Source of the DNA: Pseudopithomyces maydicus
Taxonomy: Eukaryota > Ascomycota > Dothideomycetes > Pleosporales > Didymosphaeriaceae
Assembly: GCA_026873275.1 (NCBI GenBank)
Contig: JANTUC010000005.1
Coordinates: forward strand, 620,001 to 684,000
Reading direction: 5' to 3'
DNA length: 64,000 bases
The position numbers and the translations under genes were made by a program. The notes under the pieces were generated by a model, which saw nothing but the letters and a program-made list of their open reading frames with translations, did no database searches and had not been told where the DNA came from. Below, one piece after another: positions 57,073 through 64,000 of this stretch (its first letter is position 1; each line of letters opens with the position of its first letter).

Positions 57073-59173
57073 ATTTGATTAAGGCAGTTGCTGAGAGAAG
57101 GCATTCTCATGCCCTTCTCCGTTCGAGCCATTCTGCCCATCTGAAGATCCAGGAAGACCGTGACCGTTCGTGGCGCTCATGGACAGGTTAGGCTGGTAAG
57201 GGCTCTGCATTTGAGGAACACCGCCACCGCCGTAACTATAAGGACAGTCTGTTAGCAAATGATCTTAACAAACGATGCAGCCATAAATGAGAGAACATGG
57301 AACCATCCTCAAACCATCGACAGCGCTCAACACAATCCCTAAAAAGAAACAAGGCAGCTGCTGCAATAAGTGAAGGCAGGTCGTCAAGCACTTGAAAGAT
57401 TGGAAACAGTTGTGGATTGGAATGCCAATCGAAGCACACTTGTAAGGAAAGGCAGAGAGGGTCCCAACCAATAAAAGGGAACTAGCTACAACCCAAAACC
57501 CGAACGAGACCAGCAAGAAGCTGGTGGTAGCTGTTATACAAAAGTCGCATTCTAAGACATCCGGAAATGGAGTCATACAAATTGAAGTTTTTGAAAGAAG
57601 CCGCCCAGGAAGAAAGCAAACCAAATCGCTAAGTCATTCATTACAGGCAGTCGTGAAGGTCGTGAAAGAGCCAACCGGGTAAAACATGCGCCGTGCAATG
57701 AAAGAGAAAAGAATGTGCTTACTGCAAGGGTAAGTTAGTGGCTGTCATATGCCCTGCGAAGCGCGAAAACCTACCTTCATAGGAGCAAAGTTACCATAAG
57801 GGTGTTGGGGTGCCATGCCCATCTGCGGGTAGACGGGAGGCGGCGGTGCCGGGCGGTAAGGAGTACCGGCAGGGCCGCTGTTGTTCTGGCTGCGTCCCCA
57901 ACTAAGGCGAACACGCGAATTTCCGATTGGGTAGCCTTGCATCTGGTTGATGGCCATCTCGGCAGCATGACGCTGCACGAACTGAACGAAGCCGCAACCC
58001 TTGCCGGGAGGGATTTTGACGTACGTGATCTCACCGAAACCCTGGAAGAAGGAACGCAGCTCATCCTCGGTAACATAGCCACTGAGTCCGCCAACGAAAA
58101 CGGTAGTGTTGTTGGGGTCGGTGAACTGGTTCATGGGCTGCGGGGCGCCATAGTAGCCACCGCCGCCCATCTGTGGAGGTGCGCCCATGGAGTACATACC
58201 TAGGGGACCGCCGCCCGGTGGCATGCCGCCCATGCCAGGGCCGCCGGGCCCACCGCTCTTGTTCTTGGGGGTTGCGGTGCTAATGCGCATGGGCCGATTG
58301 CCGCAATAAACGCCTTGCATCTCGGTAAGAGCCTTTTGCTGATCACCTTCGTCGGTGAAGCGGACGAAACCATAACCGCGAGACATGCCGCTGATAGGGT
58401 CTGACATGATCTTGGCAGACTTGCAGCTTGTGTACTTGTTTTGGAAAAGTTGCACAAGCACAAACTCATTGACCTCGGGGCCCAAGTCTCCGACAAAGAT
58501 GCTGTACTCTGGACCACGGTCGTCGCGGCTGGCGCTAACGGTTAGCACATCATTCCAAGCGCACATTTCCAAAATTGTGGACCACTAACCTTCGATCGGC
58601 AAGACCCCCACCAGAAGCCCAGTTGAGCTTGAAAGGGCGGTTCGAGTTGGGAATCAGCTGGCCGTTGAGCGCCAGGGCCTTGGAAGCGGCTTGGGCGCTG
58701 GCGAAGTCGACGAAGCAGTAGCCGGCATTGGAGCTGCTCAAGTCATGTTAGCAAGGGTTTCAAGCCGGGAAGGGTAGTGGTGCAGTGCAAATGCAATGCC
58801 GTGCAATGCTTACCCAGAGAACTTGTCCCGAATCATCTTGACGTTAACCTGTTCGCCCATGTTGTACCAAATGCTGCGCACGAAGTTCTCGTCAATCCAA
58901 GGTTCAAGCTCACCCATCCTGCACGTGGTTAGCTTCAACGATTGCTCTCGATGGAGGCATTGGAGGGGGTGATCCGGCTCACCAGAGAGTAGTCTTGTTG
59001 CTGCCGTCCTGCTGGCCCTCCTGCGGGGCGCCCGCAGGACCGCCCATGTTTCCGGCGGGGAAACCAGGAGCGGAGGTATCCATGGGCTGACCGAGGTCGG
59101 TCTGAGATGCAAAGGCACCAGGCTGTTCGCCGGTTGGCTGGCCCTGCTGGCCGTACTCGGCATTGAAGCTCAT
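57073..59173 (-). CDS. Nam8/TIA-1-like RNA-binding protein with three RRMs
   Basis: ATG 59173 (MSFNAEYGQQGQPTGEQ). Exons: 59173 to about 58985, a second ending 58816, a third ending near 58593, and a large exon 58534-57775. RRM1 spans about residues 60-150 (LWMGELEPWIDENFVRSIWY; SNAGYCFVDFASAQAASKAL). RRM2 has SIFVGDLGPEVNEFVLVQLF and GYGFVRFTDEGDQQKALTEM. RRM3 has TVFVGGLSGYVTEDELRSFF and GCGFVQFVQRHAAEMAINQM. A Gly/Pro-rich linker lies between RRM2 and RRM3. The 3' end is ambiguous: the large exon ends APMK with donor GTAGGT; the nearest acceptor leads straight to TAA (57721-57719), reading through gives KVGFRASQGI, and a coding-looking exon at about 57228-57073 (YGGGGVPQMQSPYQPNLSMS to AFSQQLP) may be the real terminus. 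The span given includes that exon. Such proteins act in splicing or mRNA stability. Confidence 0.88.
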
Positions 59174-61067
59174 GTTGGGATAACGAAAGCTGAGTGATGG
59201 AGCTGTTGAATATGAGCAGAGCTAATAGTGTAGTCTAAGATATGTGATGGTCGAGGCCGGATTTAAGTAGACCTGCGCGACAAGTTTCGTTAGCGCGGGC
59301 AAAGCTGGGAGGGCAGGCATGGGTGAGGGGCTCAGGGTAGGGAGAGTGAGGGGAGCGGGGATTGGGGGTTGCAGGTGTCTCTGAGCAGGGCTTACCGAGT
59401 CAGGGTTGAGGCTCTTGGTCTATGGCGGGGGGTGTCGAGGCAGGCCGGGTGCTCTAGAAGATAGACACGGAAAGCGGACTGGGGAGCAGCAGAAGAGGGT
59501 CGGAGAAGCTGCGACAAACGCCGGGGACACGCCAGAAGCGGACTAAAGGTGAAGGAGAGGCCGTCGAGGTGTGGTGAGGTTGAGCGCTCGAGAGAGACAG
59601 CACCAAGTCTCGCAAATCTGCGGGAGCTCTTGTTAGTGAGGTTACACTAGGCAATCACATGGGCGAGCGCGAGCGGGCGCTCGGGGGCGTGAGCGGGCGC
59701 TCGGAGGCGTGAGCAGCAGTCGCACGAGGCGGGCGGGTCGAGCACAGGCGGCGAGGGTAGACGCGCGCTTTGTCTGCTCGCAGGCCAGGCAGCAGACGCA
59801 GCGGGCGCGGATGGCGCGCGGGCAGGCTGTCCAGACGCGCCCGGGGCAGGCGCTGGGCGATTGGCAGTGGGAGAGGCCCTCTGGAGCTGGCCTTGGGGCA
59901 GGCTCACGCGTCACGGGCAGACGCAGCGTGACGGGCCAGCAGCTGGCGCACAGGCGGGCGCCAAGGCGTGAAGAAAATTGTGAGAGGACGCACCGAAAGG
60001 CCAACGGGGAGGGCCTGGCAAGAGAAGACGCTGTGAAGATGGCCGCAGCCGCAAAGCAAACACCGGCAAGACGCAAAGAGAACAGAGGCGCACCGCACGC
60101 GACGTGTGAGGCTTGATGCAGAAGGATGGATGGAGGAGGTGGGGTAGCAGAGGGCGAGAGACGAGCAGATGATGTACGCACCCCCGGCGCCTTTCAACAA
60201 CTCAGCGCTGCCGGCGAACCCGCAAAGTCATGTGGCGGGAATTCGGTAACGAGATGGACCAGGTCCCTAAGCCGAACCTGGGGAGCGATGGCGCAAACGC
60301 GGCCGGGCTGAATCAAGCTTTGCGGATCTGCCATGTTCGAATTTATCCCACTGCGTTCACTGGCCCGTCCCACCGCGCCCTCAGCGTGGCAGCCCTGCGA
60401 CCGCCTGCAGCGCGATCTGGCCGTCGCTGGGAGATGCGGCGAAGGTCCTTCAGATGCACGATCTGCGTTATTAATAGGCCCGACGCCCAAGGCCCATGCC
60501 GTCGCCCAACCCATGGCCCGGACGCCCTCCCCAAGCCCTGCCCTTGATGAGCCCTACCCAAGCCATGGCCGTCCGCGGTCGACCCTCCCCGCCGTCCTGT
60601 GGCTGCAGAGATTGCATCCATGCCCTGTGCTGCTGCGCCGAGCCCAATTTTCCTACCAAAGTTTGCAAACCCTAACCTCCAAGCCGCACCGTTGGAACAC
60701 GCAGCCCGGCTCCACGCACCGCGACTGGCTGCCGCCGATCAAGCTATTGCGAACCACCGCCCAACTCGACCGCCTAGTGGCCCACCCTCCGCCGCCCTCC
60801 ATTGGACCGTCGCCGCATGCACGCCCTCTGCCCTCGCAGGTGCTGGCGCTGGTACTTTTGGTGCTTTTGGTGCTTTGGTGCTGGCGCTGGTGCTGCTGGC
60901 CTCCGTCGCACTAGCCAGAACACCAGCGCCCGCAGACGACGACATGGACGACATGTTGACCTGGACCCCTCACTTCTCATCACCTCGCGTCATGCACATT
61001 GCTAACATGTTCGATTCGTGTGGTATCTCTATCTGATCACACCAGCAGCTCGTCCACCGCCGCCCCC
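59174..61067. other. Intergenic, 1.9 kb, GC-rich
   Basis: 5' region of the Nam8-like gene (a long spliced leader is possible) and 3' flank of scytalone dehydratase. Open frames at 59642-60181 and 60333-60914 overlap other frames on both strands and are attributed to high GC. Repeats of GAGCGGGCGCTCGG type near 59670-59705. Confidence 0.5.
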
Positions 61068-61714
61068 TCACTTGCTCGGAATCCCAGACGCATGCTGTGC
61101 CTCTTCCTTTTGCTCCTCGTCCCCAAACGCTCCGCGCCCTTCTTCGAACACCTTGTCGAAGTCGTACTCGAACCACCTGATGTCGGGGCAGAGCCCGGCG
61201 AACTTCCACACTCCGTCCACCTTCTTGTACCAGTGCTTGTTGAAGCTGTGCGCGTGTCCCTTGACCGCCACCTTGGACCGTGTCTCGTCAGTGTACCTTT
61301 GGTGCGGCACGCGAAGCTGGTGGTAGCCCGTCATTTCGTCCTCGCCCGTCTTCTCCCACCTGGTCCCACCGATGAAGTGCTGCGTCTTCAAAAGCGGGTT
61401 TCCGAGAACCGCGGGGCTGGAGGCCATGGCGACAAACTCCTCAGCCGGCATTGCCTCCCAGGCCTTGTTGAGAAATGACGTGTAGTCGATCTTCAACGTA
61501 GGTGCAATGCACTTGCGCAGGCGGTCCCAGTCCTGTCTAAAGTAAGCATGTGTTGCATTGTCCCCTGGAGACGGCCCTACTTTGCTGTCATAGCTGTCTG
61601 CCCATTCGTAGCACGCCGCTTGGCAACCCATCACATCTGTGTGCAATCAGCATTGTGATATTGAATCTCCATTTCTGGCTCACCCTCGAATGCGAGCTTT
61701 TGTTGCGTGGCCAT
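61068..61714 (-). CDS. SCD1: Scytalone dehydratase (DHN-melanin pathway)
   Basis: Exons 61714-61684, 61636-61581 and 61532-61068 give 183 residues. The second intron (61580-61533) is exactly 48 nt with no in-frame stop, so it is silently translatable; removing it yields YEWADSYDSKDWDRLRKCIA, the expected family text. Catalytic features: the Tyr/Asp of YEWADSYDSKDWDRL, IDYTSF, the His of QHFIGG, and GHAHSFNKHWYKK with the active-site His and Asn. The enzyme dehydrates scytalone to 1,3,8-trihydroxynaphthalene and vermelone to DHN. No polyketide synthase or naphthol reductase gene lies in the window, so it is not in a tight melanin cluster here. Confidence 0.96.
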
Positions 61715-63191
61715 GGCTGTAGGTGGGTCGTCGATTGGATCCGAGTGGTAGTATTGCGTGTTGTAATGTATGGTAGCCTCTTCCTTGTCTGCCAATTCTC
61801 AATTACGAATCTTAGCATCTTCTTTTATACGGCGATATTGATGTTGCTTGCACCCTTCGCACTTGGATCGGCTCCCCACACATAGTCGGCATCCGACTCT
61901 CCAGGGCCACATGCTATGGCGGCACACAACGGGGCCGATGCCAAATTCGGCTGCGCGGGGGCGGGTGTTCCTGGGTCTATTCAAAATATCCGGTCGAGCT
62001 TGCTGCACATTCCCCCTCCTGCCATTCTCAGGGAATGCTGTTTATCTATCAGAGGTGACAGGGCGAGCACAATCTCTCAGCGGAATTTCGTTTTTCGGCG
62101 CGTATTATCGCAATTGGAACAAACGCCCGTGGCCGCATTCTTGCAAGACCAAAACGTACACCATCGGAGCTCGAACATTGAGCTTGGAGAGAAGAAGGCG
62201 TAGAGTACACGCGCACGGTCCACCCGAAACATGGCGGAAAGAGCTTTGGGGTCCCGACTGCCGGAAGGGTCCGCACCACCACACTCTTCGACTCTTCGAC
62301 ACTCATTCCTGCACAATTGTCTTTGTCCACCTCCTTCGCTTCCGCCAACCCCTCAAAAAGGCCTTGATCCAAACCTACACTGTTCCGTCCATCCCTCGTG
62401 CATTCTCGTCGACACGTGAAACACCTATGCGAGCAACTACCCCCTGCAGGTGGGCTGTTTCATTCGCCTAACGCGCACCGTGGCCATGCTTTCTGCAGGC
62501 GTATAATATGGGTCGTTCGATTGCCAATGCATACATGTGCGTTGTCATGTTTCTTTTGCTTTTGATCGACCACCAGCTTGAAACATTGGGACCATTCCAG
62601 CCGTGCAATTGACCTTTGTACGAGGCACACGAAAAGCGCTTCTATGCAATGTGACAATTCATGAATACAGCCTCCATCGACAGATTCGTGAACGGTTCAT
62701 CATCTGGTTCCGCTTTTCCGTATCTATTATAATTCGGTGTGCGATGCAATGGCAACCCTGGTAGCTCTTGAAGGTTGCGGCTGTCAGCATGAAAGAGGCT
62801 TTGCATATCCCATTTTTCTAGCGATGGTACTCCCAGAAAGAGTCTCGTTCTATTTTTTCTCCTCATGCGCAGTCGGGGCATGCCTGAAGAACATCGTCAG
62901 AAAAGATCAAACTATCGATCAAATTGATCCGCAACGTTATAGGCATCACCACATCCCTCCATTCATCAACGACAGGCGGGAATGATTAACGAAAATCCCA
63001 GGGCATAGTTTGGTCCAGTGCGAGCAAGTATGGGATCACCAAATTTTTATGCCATCCTCCCATTCCCAACATGCGTTTCAAAGCAAGTTACATTGGTCTA
63101 GGTAATCTTTGGTCGCAATTTTTCGAATAATCCTACATTTCACTCCGTCCCAGATCTTGCGGTGCCTCATACAGCTGAGTATCAGGTATTT
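61715..63191. other. Intergenic, 1.5 kb
   Basis: Promoter of scytalone dehydratase and 3' flank of the peptidase-like gene. Open frames on both strands at 61848-62471 are mutually overlapping and unsupported. Confidence 0.5.
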
Positions 63192-64000
63192 CTAAGCCCA
63201 ACCCGCCTTGCGCTCCTGACCGTGCATCTCTACTTCTTTGCGACACCAAGCTACCATGTACGCTGGGGAGCGGCGACGGCGAATTCCATGTCCCGGTTGT
63301 TTTCCAACTTTCCCTCCACTTGACATCAACCGCATCGGTACCGAATCCTCATCTAGCTGATTATACTTCGACTTTACACCCTTCTGTCCCCGTTTGAAGA
63401 ACCAGAAGCCTGCAGCGGCAAAAACTAACCCACCGATGAACCCACCAATAATAGAACCAACTAGTATACCTGTGCCAGGGGTCATGGTAACGGCCTTTTC
63501 AATCTTGGGGAAGGTGTCGCAGCCGAGAGGTTGTATATCTGACTTCTGTAAAGGATCGTGATTGCGGTTTGCGATGCCGTACTCTTTCTTTGTGGCATCC
63601 CAGCGAAGGAGTATCTGGTCTGTAAAGGGTTTTCCCAGTACCCATGTTCGGTTCCCGTACGCCCCCCATCCTCCTTTGCCGATGGGAACAGTCCAGTTCT
63701 CATTATTCACCTGTTGCGCTGCTACGTCCCCGGCTCCATGGACTGTAATATTGACCTCAAGTCCGCCCTCAATGCGGAACGTCAACATACCAGTATCGTT
63801 TCCCGGTGGACCTGCGAATGCAATGTGGTCATCGTATTCTGCGCTTACCTCTCTCTTTACAATATCCTTGAACGATTTAGTCACGTTGGTCGGTAGAACC
63901 AGGAATTTGACGCCAGGATCGATGCACGCGGAAAAGGTATCCTGAATCAACGTGGCACCTTCCACGCCTGCACGAGGACGCCAATTCAGCGCTTCGACTT
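63192..64000 (-). CDS. C-terminal part of a membrane-anchored pepsin-like (A1 family) protein
   Basis: Partial: the N-terminus lies beyond base 64000 and the frame stays open to the edge. About 268 residues are present. The text WVLGKPFTDQILLRWDATKK then EYGIANRNH is the C-terminal block of fungal A1 aspartic-peptidase-like proteins (equivalent to the conserved ILG..FLR..Y..FD). Glu/Asn-rich linker, then one transmembrane helix (GTGILVGSIIGGFIGGLVFA then AAGFWFF) and a short basic cytosolic tail (KRGQKGVKSKYNQLDEDSVP). N-glycosylation sites are present (NVT, NRT, NDT). Catalytic Asp motifs are outside the window, so activity cannot be judged. Confidence 0.75.
   Translation of the reverse strand, partial: VEALNWRPRAGVEGATLIQDTFSACIDPGVKFLVLPTNVTKSFKDIVKREVSAEYDDHIAFAGPPGNDTGMLTFRIEGGLEVNITVHGAGDVAAQQVNNENWTVPIGKGGWGAYGNRTWVLGKPFTDQILLRWDATKKEYGIANRNHDPLQKSDIQPLGCDTFPKIEKAVTMTPGTGILVGSIIGGFIGGLVFAAAGFWFFKRGQKGVKSKYNQLDEDSVPMRLMSSGGKVGKQPGHGIRRRRSPAYMVAWCRKEVEMHGQERKAGWA

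Noticed and set aside
59642..60914. Several open frames on both strands
   Set aside because: Mutually overlapping in a GC-rich intergenic stretch; no coherent start, domain or intron.
61068..61714. Scytalone dehydratase as part of a melanin gene cluster
   Set aside because: No polyketide synthase, naphthol reductase or Cmr1-type regulator in the window.

Overview
The window is nuclear DNA of a filamentous ascomycete (Pezizomycotina), most like a melanised Dothideomycete. The grounds are short spliceosomal introns (mostly 44-110 nt, with GTRNGT donors and CTAAC/CTNAC branch sites), a scytalone dehydratase of DHN-melanin synthesis, a Zn2Cys6 regulator, a PDR-type ABC transporter, a fungal rhodopsin-like membrane protein, small secreted proteins, and fungal orthologues of Ies4, Dsk2 and Gid1. 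Class-level placement is inference. No prokaryotic, viral or transposase gene was seen.

Layout. 0.6-9.6 kb: a tiny secreted peptide precursor, a PPIL4/Cyp6-type cyclophilin, an unrecognised acidic protein whose frame is broken in G-rich tracts, a secreted wall-type protein, and a Ser/Pro-rich protein with one apparent 1-nt frame break. 11.7-16.5 kb: Ies4 (INO80 complex) and Gid1/Vid30-RanBPM (GID/CTLH ubiquitin ligase). 17.5-20.3 kb: an accessory-looking, AT-richer island with three small coiled-coil genes in the same orientation. One of these carries an exact 99-nt tandem exon+intron amplification; another is a decayed gene whose stops all look like CA-to-TA changes, with a degenerate three-copy repeat upstream. 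20.5-28.9 kb: Dsk2 ubiquilin, a zeta-crystallin-like quinone oxidoreductase, an intron-containing tRNA-Val(AAC), a xylitol-dehydrogenase-type MDR enzyme, an extradiol-dioxygenase-fold protein and an S1/P1 nuclease. 30.7-41.1 kb: a ZZ zinc-finger protein, then a Zn2Cys6 factor facing tail-to-tail a full-length PDR ABC transporter. 42.3-53.2 kb: a small secreted Cys protein, a rhodopsin-like 7-TM protein, a very large sterol-glucosyltransferase-like protein ending in UIM-like motifs, a GPI-type wall protein and a D-amino-acid oxidase. 53.9-64 kb: a long disordered protein, a Nam8/TIA-1-like three-RRM protein with an ambiguous 3' end, scytalone dehydratase, and the C-terminus of a membrane-anchored pepsin-like protein that runs off the window.

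Most genes are unrelated housekeeping or single-function genes; there is no canonical biosynthetic cluster. The most unusual part is the small coiled-coil gene island at 17.5-20.3 kb, above all the tandem exon-intron amplification. Several single-base frame breaks fall in homopolymers (C5, A10, T8, G runs). Either the assembly has homopolymer length errors or these loci are decaying, and raw reads would decide. All exon models were read by eye from frame continuity and splice consensus; coordinates given for multi-exon genes are start-to-stop spans.
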